Origin: Paragonimus westermani
Taxonomy: Eukaryota > Platyhelminthes > Trematoda > Plagiorchiida > Troglotrematidae
DNA length: 64,000 bases
Assembly (NCBI GenBank): GCA_008508345.1
Contig: QNGE01000837.1
Span: 1-64,000, forward strand
Reading direction: 5' to 3'
Part shown: piece by piece, positions 36,068 to 49,800 of the stretch
Layout of the letters: every line of letters begins with the position of its first letter
Numbering within the stretch: position 1 is the stretch's first letter
Position numbers and translations under genes: made by a program
The notes under the pieces: model-generated
Databases searched by the model: none
Seen by the model: the letters and a program-made list of their open reading frames with translations, nothing else
What the model was told of the DNA's origin: nothing

Positions 36068-36950
36068 CTGTAAATCAGTTTTCTCCGTACAGATCGTTTA
36101 AAAAAGCCGCTGCAACCATTGCAGGCCAGAATACCGTAATGTTTCCCACTGCTTACGTCACCACATACGGAGCAGTAGAGACCATGCTGACAGAGCTTCT
36201 TAGAATCAGCCAGTTCAGCCCGGTAATCTGGCGGTTCCGGCTTGGGGCCATCAAAAGTTTTAGCCAAACTTTGAGGACTGAACTCGACGGAAGTGTCGAA
36301 TTGAAACGACCATTCAACGGGTTTGGTTTGGACCTCAGTAACCCATGGGTTTGCGGCATATGCTTGCCCATCTTGTTTCATGTTATTAGGTGTTATGGAC
36401 GTTCGAACGGTCGATGGATTCCCTTCATGCACATGACTGACTTGTATACTATCACCATAGTTGGTCCCAATGGATGAACTGGCAGTAGTAGATGATGCTA
36501 CAGGTGGAGGATTTGTAGAGTATTGCGCCAAAAGTTGGAACATCCAAAATGCAGGATTCGTGAGAAATGATGGCTGATTACACTTCCCACTATCATCTGT
36601 TTCATGAACATACCCACATTTTGCCGGCGGAAGCATATTTTTATTTACTTGGTCGGAGCGAATGGGAGTGTATAAATCTTCGGGTGATTTTGATAAATCC
36701 GAAATGCTATATCGTCGAAAGGAGTCTGGGTTTGGTTGCCGTCCACTAGTTTGCATTTTACAATCCAAGCTAACATTCAAATTACTGCTACCATTCACAT
36801 GATGATTAGATGTTTCTCGGTTCATTAGGGTAGCAAAATAATGTGCCAGGTTTTGAAAAAACGTGGAAGAATTGATTGAAGTTGAGTGTTGTATGTTTGA
36901 GCTTTCCGCTGAAGTTGCCAAAGTTTCAGAGCGCAATTGTGCCACATAAC
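36068..36950 (-). CDS. NR2E3-like nuclear receptor, exon 2 (first zinc finger)
   Basis: This 883-bp exon runs from a TTTACAG acceptor to a CAG|GTAAGG donor. Two bases complete a Gly codon from exon 1. The next ~250 residues are a Ser/Asn/Gln/Thr-rich N-terminal activation (A/B) region, with no domain visible. The last ~40 residues hold the first zinc finger, [18 protein letters not shown] then [18 protein letters not shown]. The P-box CNGCSG differs from the CEGCKG of most NR2 receptors and points to PNR/NR2E3 and its insect counterpart. Nuclear receptors of this class bind AGGTCA- or AAGTCA-type half sites; vertebrate NR2E3 acts in photoreceptors and insect Hr51 in neurons. The job in this animal is not known from sequence. 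No ATG-led start is needed here, because the frame continues from exon 1. Confidence 0.92.
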
Positions 36951-39900
36951 CTGTAAAGTAAAGTGTCTAACTTTGAATACCGCTAACAACTAGCAAGTTA
37001 TAATCAGAGAAAATGGTGTACCATCAACCGTAAAAATCTAGTAGAGGTGGCCGAGTTAACAGACAACTTGAACACGGTGATAAATTCAGTTAGTTCGTTC
37101 AATGATTTGGGATTTAAGTACTAGAATGGTTTGATAAGACAGGTTATTTACATCAATCACACTTGGCTATAAAGCAAAAATAAAGATGATATTATTCGTA
37201 AGCAATATAACGTCTTATAACACATGATCATGCAAATGGGGCGTAACAACTGAACAAAATTGGCTGGAAACAACACACGGATTTATGGGTGTCACCATCC
37301 ATTCAATGTATTTATACTGTAAACCTCAGTAATGCCTGCATGATAAATAAAATAATTAAAAGACTAACTCATTTGCCAGTTATCTTTGCTGCGATTCTCA
37401 GATTCGCCGTTAAAACAAATCCATCTTGGAATCTTTTCAGATCTACTGACCTCATTGTATGGAGAAAAACTACAAGTATAGCTCACAATCAGATTGTAAC
37501 CTTCTCATGGGAATATTGTTTATAAAAGTTTTGTCAAAGCAACACGTACAAATCTGATGGACGAGAGCTGCGATGCGTGGCTACTGTTCCGAATATCTAA
37601 CTCGCCAGTCGGCCACTCGGTGTTGCCAAACGAATATTACAACAGTGATGAACAGTCAGCTCTCTAGGAAGGCAAAAGTTGCGATTCGATCGTTCACATT
37701 TTATGCAGAACAATACCAAGTGTTATTACTGTCAGTTGTGCGGTGATTAGTTTTCTGCTTCTCCTCCCTCATTGACGTAAAACCGTAACCACAAGTAATT
37801 TTTACAAATACGCGCTCAGAATGGGTTTACTGTCAGCAACGGCTTAACCTTACTTGTTGCCGTGGTATGCACAATAATATTTTTTCTAATTATCTCGTTT
37901 TCAAATGGTTTACCTGTCAAATTGAGCTATTCTGGACGTTGTGTTTAAACGAAGTAGTGGTTAGTAGTTTTAATGGACTTAGATTAGTCAGTGGTATTGC
38001 GGTGTAATAACCTCAATATTAGGAATTATGATAGAAACCCAAGCGTAAGCGAATATAAGACTTTAGTAATAGTTATGGAAAACATAGACGTTAACAACAC
38101 AAGAGCGAATAAATTCGAGTGCTTGACACTCTATACAGTGTCTTCAACACCAGTGTTTATCTCCTTTAAAGTTTCACCCAGAACACCCCACAACTCGAAT
38201 GTATCGTGATAGAACCTTCATCCACCAAACGCACGTCAAGTACTGACTACCTGGCTACATCTCTCTCCGTTTTCCTCAGCAACTTCAGTACTTTTAACTC
38301 TCATTGTGCAAGGGCCATTTGTATCGAGTTTCCAAGTTCAGCAATGCAACAATCCGACCTAAAACTATCCCCCCATGTGTATGCGTATATTTTATCTACC
38401 CGGTTTTAACAGTTGGATAGACCTCGACACAGATGCTTCTGTTTTGTTGCATGAGTTTTATGGTTTTGGTGGTACTTAGTTGTCCATTATTGTGTTTTGC
38501 CGCATAGATGTGTGTGCAGCATCCGTTTTGGAGATCAGCTCATTTTTGGTTGTTTTCAACCTCATAACTGTCCGGAACAGCTCTGTTGGATATGACTGCC
38601 ATTTATGTGATTATATATCATTTTTAGGTTGTTAAGCAGCAACTTGTTATTCATTTTCCTGAAACGGTCTGTCAGTTGAAACTATCAAAGGTGTTTATTC
38701 ATCCACCTTGTTAATTTGTTTGTTAGTACCGTGCTGTTGTGTTCCAGTCTGATTTTGATATTGTAAAACTTTGGTTTATGGATATACGTTACTCAACGTT
38801 TTCTTCCAAGACCGTAAACTGTGAACCTATGGTATGCAAGGAGGCAATGCATTTCTGGCACACGGTGTATTGTTTAGTCACTCAGGTTTCGGGAAGATTC
38901 GTGTCAGTTTGGGACTACTCATCAATGGAGGATTGATGTGGTTACGCTTTAGTTCGCTTGATAGCCTGATAGTAGTCTGAGTTCATCCAGCGTGAACGAT
39001 ACGATGTTAGATTGTCCAGTTTCAGATAGACACTATGTCACTGTTTTTTATAATTACTTGTAAAAGGGTGAACTACTGTTGTGTCTGTGATGTCATGTAA
39101 GTATTTTCTACTAAAGTTAGAGACTGATAGAATTGATTAAACATATGATCGCTTGACATTGAAACGGCGGTGTCACATATGAACTGAATGAGACCAAAAC
39201 TAATCTTGATTTCATCAATTCCTAAATATACTATAAAATGCATATCACTTACCGTTGAAATAGTTCAAGTCAACAGGAATGATAAAACTTCTCCAACAAA
39301 TTAATCTGATTATGCTTAAACAACTCCGATGTTGTTTGCACAGTAATCCAGAACATTTCAAACCTAATCTTCTTCATGCTTAAAACTATCGGATGGTGAT
39401 AACATGAGCCAGATTCTAATTTGTCAAGAGCTTAACCACTCACTCGCAAGCTCCTCTGTTATTTGGATGATACTGTGTGACTACCAGCTCCGTGAACTTT
39501 AACCCAACCTATACTTACGTGTAAAAAGTGCGTTAGCGACAGAAAAAACATAGCGCGGAAGTATCAACTGAAGTATGTCATACGCAGTAACGGTAGGATT
39601 TTTTTCAGACACCTTCTGGTTGAACAATACACTTGGCAAAGTGCTACCATGTTTTTTTTGTCTGAGTCTATACCACCTCTCTGGTTTACCTTGTTAAATT
39701 TGGGGATGAGATGTGAGGATAGGTAATTCACAAGGAACTAACTTTCAGACAGTGACGGAGGATAAACAGGCGAGTAGACAAAAAACTGGATGGTTTATAT
39801 TGCACACCGCTCGCGCCAAGCTAGTCTGAGTTGTAAATGTGTGCTCCAGATATTGCACACAGTTAACTTACAATATGCCTCTTTGTACTTCACCAACGCA

Positions 39901-42900
39901 TTTACCAACGTTAGCTATACAGACACGTGACCGATGTTTTTTTCGATTTTGTAACGTGAGGCTGGAAACGTAAGATGCCATCCATGAACACTAGAGCGGT
40001 CTGAAGATGTGGATCTCTGTCAGACGCATTCCGTTCGGTTTGCACTTTGCAGATTTCAAACATGTTCAGTTTGTTTGTTGAGTGGTGCATAGTTAGCTAC
40101 AGCACAAAACCACTGTAGGTTGAACATTCGTAAGCCTTTGTTACTCTAGAAGAAATTAGTCACTCTGAACAGTGGATTTTCGTTCTGGTTAACGCATTTT
40201 ATAATTGGGAACTGCTAATCATTTTGACTTGTCTGTAAAGACTTTACAACAGCACAGCCACCTATCTGTTAAGTGGGAACGATTAGGTGTTGCCTATCAC
40301 CAAAACTCCACTAGAGCTGGGCAGTTCACTAGTGATCGGAATTAGTATGTGCTGAACCAGAGAACTGTTAATCAACAAAAACCCTCGTCTTCGAATGTAT
40401 CCCCACTAACCCGCCAGACGAATGTGTTGCTTCGGTCAATTCAGTGCCGTTCAGCCCGAATTAACTTAGACTTCCTGCCTTTTCGTCACGGTGTATACAG
40501 CCATAAAGTGAACAGAGGAAGTCACGTGTCGCGTGGTGCAAAGCCTAGTCAAACCGGTACCCCAGACAGAACAGAGCGATCACAGTTATTGTCATCATCA
40601 TTGAGTTACTACGATCTCAGAGGATTTTAGACCGGGCAGTATATACAAGTAGCACCACTTTTTTGCTTTTAAATGGGCTGCTTCCGACATTAGACGTGAT
40701 CTCGTTATCCCATCCATACACCCAACTACGTTTGCTTGCAAGTGCGGATCAAGTTAACTGTAATATTCAAAAGAAGACAATTCACTCTTATCCCCTTTGA
40801 ATAACCTTTTGATCAAGGCTTTTTGTTTATTTCTTATGAACGGCTTGGTATTATTCAGTACAGGAGAGCCACTAAGGGTTTGGGTGTTTCCAACCTAAAT
40901 GTGAAAAGTAATTCAAATTTGGGCTGCAGTAAGAATGCATACAATAAGTGGACTTTAACAGGAACGAAATGCACACCAATGTTATTTTGCACAGCAGGCT
41001 GCGTGAAAGTTCCATTTCGATGGGAAGACTGTTATCAACTGTGAGTGATGGTGAGATGAACTCAGAGGAATATGCGGTTACTAACGGAAGGGAATGTCTA
41101 TCCCAACTGTGTTGTTAACTAGTAACTACGTTACCGCCACCTCCAGGAGTATACCACAGGACAGCCAGAACAGATATTTACAACTATCTCCTCTAAATAA
41201 CCAACACATACAAATTGACCTTCAAGCAATTACCTGTGTATTAACTGTAGTGTTAATGAGATGAAACAAATTGAAAACTCCCGAAACCGAATTGCTCGCC
41301 TGACATGTTACTTTTATTTATAAATTTTCATTTCAAACTTTATTTGTTCCATATGTTGACACCTTCTTACGATCGCAATAGACACGATGGTACTATGCTT
41401 TGTTAAACTTTCGCAAAATGTTTGCTTGTTGACTGGAGCACACAGTAAAGAAATCCGATCCAGTGGCCTTAGTTGCAACCAAGTTAGTCACACAGAGTAG
41501 ACAGAACACATTCCAACACCAACAATAATCAGTTCGAGCTTTTAAGGCCAACTGAATGAAGGAAAAGCTCAAGTGAGCAAACACAGAAGTTCATTCGGGT
41601 GGCAAGTGACCGATTACTGTTCAAAAGTTTGTTTGGTCGGACCAGAAACGTGACCTGCGCTCTCAAGTAATACCGGTGCGTGACGGAAAATGTGACTGGT
41701 AAAACGGCTCCGAATTCATCAGAAATGGTTGGATTTACTCGCACACCATTATCTCACTTGGCACAAATTTAGCGCTTTTAGTCCGTAAGGCCTGCTAAGG
41801 TAAGTACTGAATTGGGTGCGAAGCAGAATAGGCAGAGACGTAAGATAATTGTTGGGTTAATCGTTCAATTTGCAGCGGGTTCAAGCATTTCCTTTGTCAT
41901 ATGCAAGTCGATTGACCGTCCAGAAAAGTTGTCTTTATATACGTAAACATTAGATAAGGTTTATTTAACAAAAGAAAGGAAGTAATCGGTAGCACGGAGT
42001 TTGGAACTCTTCATAATGACAAATCAGTGAAATTGGGTCGGAATGATTCTTTTGTATGCTAGTTAATCTGAAATTTACCTGTACATCAGAGACACACATC
42101 CAGCAACGTTAACATTTCAGTGTTTAGTTCTATCACCTAACCGTGGGTACACTACACCCAATTCGCTTGTCTGTCACAAAAGTGCACCATCCATCACATT
42201 TCACAAAGAGTACTTCAGTATATCTTCTGAATAGACTACTGAACATCATCTTTACGGCTTATAAGGTAAAATGGTGATGCCAAATGAATTGCTAGTTATG
42301 TGTTTCAGCTAACAGAAGACTTAAGATTTAATAAACCTATCGAGACTTCAACATCCGCTTAGAATGACTCAGCTTTGATACGGCGGTCAGAAACAGCGGT
42401 TGAGTCAGTACATTTCATTGGCTTATGTAACACACACACACACACACACACACNACGAATGAGTGAGAAAGTGCCACAAATAAACTCGATAGACAACTCA
42501 TTGTGACGGCCAATGACCTTGTATTTAAACCTAACTTTTTCTCCAGCAGCGAAGTGAAACGGATTACAGTTTTAGTCACATGTCTGAACTCAATAACTCC
42601 TTGGGCTACCTCAGTATTGTAACTTATGAACGAAATTTTTAGGGAGAAGAATAAAGTTGGAGCAAAATGAGCCATCCGGTTGCATGATGAGTTGATCAGA
42701 GTTTTTGTTTGTTAACATGTCCGAGTCATCGCACTGCTTGTTCAGTAACTTATAATGTGATGTGAATATACAGGTCGCTTAATGTTTTATTTATGTCAAA
42801 AAGGGCTTTCAGTGATCTACTTTAGCTTCCTGTGTCTTATTAATCCGATAATCGTTGTTCATCTTAAATCTGGTGTTGTACAAGTTTCTGGTGAGGTATT

Positions 42901-43738
42901 TAACGTTTCGCACGCAACGTCCAATGCTACAGAGATTATTGCGCCTGGTTACACTGTTTTTCGCCCATATGCATTTTAAGTATTCGTTGCTTGATAAATT
43001 GCAAATCATTGAAGCAGAAAGCTTTGCTCACATAATCCAAAATAATGCGGCGAGCGTGGTAACTTGACTAGAAGGAAATGTATGCGTGAGAATGCACGAA
43101 TCTTAACTGTTAATCACCTTTACATCTGAGAAAGCGTACTAATTCTCTCCCGTGGATTTGTGTGTAATGAAATCATACCGAAAACTGTCGAGTTAAAGTG
43201 TGCAATGGGAAACTGGACCTAAAATAGATACAATTTTGTTAATTTGTTGAACTTCAGTCATGCGTTCTGGCTGCGTTAGTCGAAGGAAGCCTTTTGTGTG
43301 ACAGAGTAACACAAGTGGTTCTGACTAGGACAACTGATAGCGGTTGCCAGAAGAAACCTTAATTCACCCAAAAAATTATCAACAATAAGTACCTCATCAG
43401 AAAAAGTTGCTTCTTTCATATTTTTCATTTATTAAGTTTGTTAATTCATGGAATTTATGATTTTATGTTAAAGTGTTTTGATGTGTGGCGTGACCTGTTA
43501 AAAGACAACTAAGAGTAAAAATAATGGATACAATACGTCACAATGGCTTTTACCATAGAGTCATCTGCTTTTTAAAAGTAAGTTATACAATATGATCATT
43601 GGTGCTGGCCTCAGTTTGTAACTCTTGTGAACGTCATTACGGTAAAAGTGTGAACTAGAACACACGGTTTTTCACCATGGTTACGGTCAGTAAAGTTAGA
43701 AGAAATGTACACAGAGTAAACAGATTAATAAAACTTGC
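36951..43738 (-). other. Intron 1 of the NR2E3-like gene (GC donor)
   Basis: About 6.8 kb, phase 1. The donor is AG|GCAAGT at 43738, the consensus for the minor GC-AG class; the acceptor is ACTTTACAG at 36951. It contains an (AC)n tract with an N at 42454. The plus-strand frame at 40349-40630 is Ser/Arg-rich but has no recognisable domain or clear splice partners. Confidence 0.65.
42430..42453. repeat. (AC)n microsatellite next to an N
   Basis: A perfect CA run of about 12 units ends at the ambiguous base 42454; the true length may be longer. Confidence 0.9.
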
Positions 43739-43883
43739 CTGTATATCCAGATCCCGAGGACATGCTTGAGGGAGTTAGCTGATTCAATTGTGTGTTCTGT
43801 ATATCTCGTCCTGTCATATTGACCAAGCTTGTGTTTGCGAACGGAAAACGGTGCTGTATCGGGGTGACAATATCAAACACCAT
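43739..43883 (-). CDS. NR2E3-like nuclear receptor, first coding exon
   Basis: Forty-eight codons plus one base, from MVFDIVTPIQHRF to SSMSSGSGYT. The call rests on the exact join: the final G plus GT of exon 2 gives Gly, and the frame runs straight on into [10 protein letters not shown]. 43883 is the first ATG in an open frame that reaches back to a GTG at 44078; a second ATG (MTGRDIQ) lies at 43817. A further upstream exon cannot be excluded. The peptide is the extreme N terminus of the A/B region and has no domain of its own. The donor is GC rather than GT. The assignment is weaker than for the zinc-finger exons because there is no conserved protein motif here. Confidence 0.6.
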
Positions 43884-46800
43884 GTTAACTAAGGAAGCGA
43901 CCTGTTTGTGACTACGAGTTTTGGTGTTTAATCTGACAAACAGTTGAGAGACTAATGCGATTTGGAGAAGCCAATGACAAACGCGAGTTGCAGTCAGTGA
44001 ATGGCATTGATGCTCAAACCTGTTAAATTGGTTCTGAGAAAACGGAGTGTCGGTGTGAGTTGTCGTGCGTGTACACACTCACGTTGTCTCTTATGGAGTG
44101 ACGTGAAATCAGGCTGTGGTATGGGGGAGAGGGCCACAGTGCTGGTGAGCGAGACTAGAACGTATCACAGGGAGAAAAGCGATTCGAAACGGCACGTGGG
44201 GCGAACTGAGAGGCAACAAGACCAAGAGAGGGAGTTAACTGGGACGATAGACAGCAACAGAGCACGCGGCTGTGTTGTCGCATGGCGCATCAACGATCAG
44301 GAAAGCGTGAATCCATTTCATGCACTGCTAGTCGGTGGCTCATCAACTATGCAGCGGGATTGGTCGCCAGAGTGGATCGTTGGCAGACGGGTGAGTGGTG
44401 GGGGACATCGTTAGCTGGCAGGGTGAGGACGTCTCAAATTTGATTAGGGTGGAGTACGAACAAATTAATCGCGGCAAGAAGCTTGACATTTTTGTTCTGA
44501 CAATTGCCTGGCCAGCATTGTCGCGATTTTGTCGCACACCCACATCCAATGTTGCGGATGTACGTCCGTAGGCACATACGAAATAACAATGCACACACAA
44601 ATTTTCAATTTGAGTTCATCTGTCCAAAATGGCAAATTTGTTGCGAGGCAACGAGTAAATTTTCGCAGCAAATAATACAATAGAAAAAATAAGCAAAAAA
44701 TTAGGCAATTTTATCTAACTAGATCAATGTTCTAGTCGCGAATCATAATCTGGTCTTCTACAAGTTGTATTGCATACGAACCCAAAGTTTGATTCGAAAT
44801 CTAGTTTTATAGAAATTAGAGAAGCACACTTAAGGCCTCTTCATAGAGGCAACTTGTGTATTTCATATAATTTTGAATTTTAGACTACTTCTGAAGTCAG
44901 ACAGGGAGTCCTTGATGCAGAGCCATCAAATTTGTAAACACCTCGTAGTAAATGAGGTACGAAGTTAATTTAGTCTCGCTGTGCCTTTAAAACAGGGCGA
45001 TCTTAACAAAAGTCGCTTTTTTTATGACTGGATTCTTTGGGAAACAAAAGTTACTTCTTCGTACATATATATATGTAAAGTTTTCTGAGAAGGTAGGGAA
45101 GAAACTAACACGTATAGCTAGCCTGGTAGCACAAACCATCTCTGAGTTTATAGGATTCAAGCCTGTCTTTTATGATGCTCGGTGTAATGAAAAAGATTGC
45201 TAACAGCACCATTAACTCTAAGGATTCTGGCTAGCCTAAATGTTGAATGCATGTCTTGGCCATTCATCTAAAATCCATCAGAAATTTTTGCTTGACTGTG
45301 AGGTTAATGCTGAAATTTAGAATTGCATTTCAAGCATGGATCGGCATTTCAGGTGTACACATATTTCAAAATAATATTGAGGCAGGTTTGTGATGGGGGC
45401 CTGAATGACCAGTGATCGCCATGTGTTATTCTGTCTGGAAGCAACTAAGGCACATACAAGTTCTGATACAGTCACAGTGATACACAGAAAGCAACTTTAT
45501 TTCTGTCCATTCAGGAATTAGGCGGGTATAATTGGAATGTGCGATAACTGGGATGTTAATCTTTTCCAAATAGTTCATACTTCGATCATAAACCAAAATG
45601 TGTTTATACGATTAGCCAAAACCCTTGGCATGTTTTTAGGTGCACTCTGAAAGAAAATTATGGCTGGGACTCTAAACTGCTGTCAGAATAATATGAATCG
45701 CACCTGTTCAAAAGAGAAACATCTGTCCGAATAGACAACAGCAAACCACTTCAAGTTCCCAAATGTGTTTTAGCACATGGGCTGCTATAATTTGAGTACC
45801 AGTTACATATGAGAGTAAAATTAGTGTGGGATAAACTTTCTGTGACTTTTTTAAGAAACAGTGGGTGCTAGTACGACGTCCTAATTACAGTTTGCCGCTG
45901 GTGGCAGTACAAATGAAATTCATCAAGTGTAAACACTACCAGTAAGTGCATAGGAAAATTGGTGAGGTGAACAAGTGATCTAATCGTGTGAACACTAATG
46001 ATTACTTGCAATCTGGATATTGTCTTCAATCGACTGCAGCTTTTAGTATTCCTAGGTAATTTTCATACAGCCCCTTTGTAGGAAATCAACCGATAGTGAG
46101 CACTCCTCACCGTTGGCAAATGCAGCTAAAAACTTTCTTGTGGTGATTCATTACTATATAATGTAAAGTCACTGGCATACTGATCAACACGATTAGCTTG
46201 TGAAAGCCTTGTTTGAGTTCTGGTCCAGGCCGGATGAGTTCTAACAAGACAGGAACTCGGGTTTAATGCGTCTTTCCCAAAAGCATTGGTTAAAGTGTCA
46301 ACGAGAGTGCAAAAGCTATGATCTGTTATCCATAGGGTTTAACTTGTTATCTAAACCTATTCTGTATTTTTCAGTACTGGACGCTTATATTAGCTGATAA
46401 ACGATGAATACATGTATATTAGATGACGATTTCAACGAGCAGAGTTTTATCTCAATTTAGTTCCCCCAATCAGTCTGACGATGACACAGACCCTGAGAGC
46501 AACTTGTAATGTCAAAAGAAACATGGCAATCGAAGAAGATATTTTGGAAGATCAACTTATGCATCCTTACTACAAGTCTCTGTTTTTTATTCAAATTGAT
46601 AAGACAGTGAATATACTTATTCTTCAGACAAACTGGTATACTGTGCATTCACTAACAAACAGGGCAGTAGTCGATCGTTTAGGTAAGACAAGGTGGTACT
46701 GCATAATGGAAATCTGCTTCAAATAAACACCGACAGAATCCAAACAGTGATATTTTCAAAACGTACAATACCGGCTAACTTTAAGTAGAATGCAACTTGA

Positions 46801-49800
46801 TTCCAGTGTGTATCTTCGAAAGGGATGGTAGAAGAGTCAGCCAGAATGTAAGACTATCGTCATATGTGAGCAGTGTCTGATTAACATCTGTCATGCCCAC
46901 CCCAGCTTAACAGTGTACTTGAGCACCATAATATTTAGAAAAATGTACTCGAATATACTTGATAATTCACTTCGCACCCAGATACTTTTCGGATTATACG
47001 CTTAAAATTGGTCTAAAGCAGCCCATCCGAGTTTGACAGTGGTGAGTTTCCGCAAACTGGGCCACCGATCATACGTTGCGAGTTATCTATCACTGGGCAC
47101 GGCGGACTTTCCGTCAAAAGTGAGACGAGAAAGTCATTTTTCTCAACCTGTCTTACCCAGGATAAATGCGCTGAATCAGGCCGTGAGATAATCATTAGTC
47201 ACATGGTTATTGATTTTAAAAGTGGGTATCACTTACCACATTTGGCATAAATAATGGAATTAGTAACCCGCCTGTATCCCGGCTTTTGTTGTTTTTCTCT
47301 GATTGCTCTCTGTATGACTAACTTGTGTGAACAGACTATTGTCTTCCTACATCCAACGGAATTCTGGCAAATTACATATTGCTATACATCAAACATTATC
47401 CACGTCCGATCACACTTCTGCTCTCGTTGATTCTTACCGCTGGTATGTGTTCTTGTCACGAGTGAGATTTAAACACTGGCTCAGATCTTCAGGAGGCAAC
47501 CGTATTAACCACTGTACCGTACCTTTTTTACTGAGCGACATCAAATTACCCTGTCTGTTTTAACGTGTTAACCTCAGTTTCCATCCACTTAGGACAGCAG
47601 AAGAAAAGAAGTAACGAAGTGTACTGGAAATTTAGGCCAGTGCAGGACCGACAAGAATTGGGTAGCAAGTGTTGCTTATTTGATCAGCTGCAGTCAAAGG
47701 AATGTTCATCCAGGTTTACATTTGTTAGTTAGAACGGCGCACGTAAAAGATATTGTGTGGAAAAAAGATTCCAAATTTCAAATCCCACACGTGGAGTCGC
47801 TATGTTTTCTGATCGAGTGGAATGAGGCGGATGCCGTAGTGAGAGAAAAGGCAGCTCGTAAAGACAGGTCCCGCATACTAACTGGTTGCTAGTCTTAACG
47901 ATACACAAACCTCCAACTTCAGTCGCTGTTGGTCTATATAAAAGACATTACAACTGCACCGTCAACTCGAAGAATTCATCTCATGTAGCACTGCCCAGTC
48001 ATGGCAGCGTGACAGGGTTCATCAATCTTGTTCGGTATTATTTCGAATTACTGGTAAGAAAGTCAACCAACCATCTGTAGGCGATGTTCACATCGCACCG
48101 ACCATGACCCTTGAATACTCATCAGGAACAAAAAACCTAGCAAACTGATTACTTCCACAGAATAATCCAATTTGTGAACTACATAGGTGATTATCGGAGG
48201 TTTTGTCCACTTGTGGAGCATAACACAATTCCTTTATTTAACCGTCTTCAGTTGCCGCTTTTCATTCAAACCTCGAACAGAAAACATTCTCATTGTTTGT
48301 GGAACAAAGAAAAAACGAGTGTAAGTTGACTGTTATCTAGGGGGATGAATATGTCAGTAAAGCTTTCATAAAGGGTTGCAAACGGTTCTTATTCACTCAG
48401 CACCGTTTTCACGTTTGTTTCATTTAATCTGAAAGTATCATATCAACGCGTATTCTACTTATTAAAAATGAGACGGTTTACAGTGATTTTGGTGTTAACT
48501 GTTTTAAACATCTTTCCGAAATGTGTTGCCTACCCATGTTGAAGCAAACTATTTTGGCAGTACACAGTAAAATTGGAAATACTTCCCGGACGAAAACATC
48601 CGGGCAGGTGGTGATTGCAAATCTGGCCAAATTGAGTGGCAGATGACGGTCAACCTCGTAGTTCACAAGTTCTATTGCATATACAACGCATCATTTCTTC
48701 GGCTCAGTGAGTTGGCATTGTGAACTAATTAGTCTTGTCTGGATCCAGTCAGCTGTGCCATTGGCGTAGATTTGATCCTACTGCAGTAGCCGAAGACGAA
48801 CCGTTTCGTCATATCTAAAGGGCTTGGCCAAAGCTATCGAGCTAACACCTAACGTGGTCGAACTTTTGGCGAAGCGTAAATACAACCTGTCACTTTGCCA
48901 AGGCATCTGGTCCGTTCATTTTCGACACGATGGGTTCAACAATGAACCCCTGAACTTGAAGCGGGTGTGTTTGGTTATCAAGTGGAATGGCTTTCTGGGT
49001 ATGAGGTCAGAGCATATGTGTGATATCTGTGGAATCAATTCAAAGCAGCGGGTCCTAACTATCCTGAACAATATCTTGGGTGAAAAGTTAAACAGTTAAA
49101 CTGAACTGTTAATTTTATTTCCTGAAGACCTTACGTCAGTGACGTCGTGCGAATTCCAACTTTATTGTATGTAAATATTAAAGATAGAATTTACGGAATG
49201 ATGAAAGGATAACTTTATCTGATCAACGGACGTATCGTGTTGTTAGTACCATATGTTTGAATTCAAAATTCGAACGCCGACATTGATTTACGAGTTACAC
49301 TCTCACCTTTGTCAGGTTCTCAACCGCATGGGATTTTTGAAAAAGGATCAAGGTTAAAATCCATAGTTGACCTTTTGCAATTCAGTGGTTTTATCCACCA
49401 AGTCATGCTAACTCTAATGACACCAACACTGAGATCGTCAAAATCACAAACAGCTGAGATTGGTCTTAGTATAAAAGGGAATGAACCACCGTTTCGAGAT
49501 GATTTACATAGTCACCTCTCAAAACTGTGGACTAGGGGTGGCCTGCGGCTGAGACAAGGATAAGTACTGGCAACGAGATTTAGCGGGTACAGAAATTCAC
49601 TCTGTTGCTTCCTTTGAAACAGGCAGGGTGAAAGTCAAAGTAGATGTTGACTCTGACTGTACACAATTTCCTTTCAGTAAACAGACTGCGGTGTGTTTAT
49701 TTCGTCTCGCGATCTGCACTGCATTTCAATAACTGGCGAAAAGGCATTTTTTGTGGACCAACAATGTCTGGATAAACAACGTCAGCATAAGTATTTGTGT

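Noticed and set aside
36139..36477. 112-codon plus-strand frame
   Set aside because: Antisense shadow of receptor exon 2.
40349..40630. Ser/Arg-rich plus-strand frame as an exon of another gene
   Set aside because: No clear acceptor or donor pair and no domain; it lies antisense within a receptor intron.
44001..44414. 137-codon plus-strand open frame
   Set aside because: Arg/Gly/Ser-rich with no recognisable motif, and antisense to the open frame leading into the first receptor exon; looks like G-rich repeat sequence.
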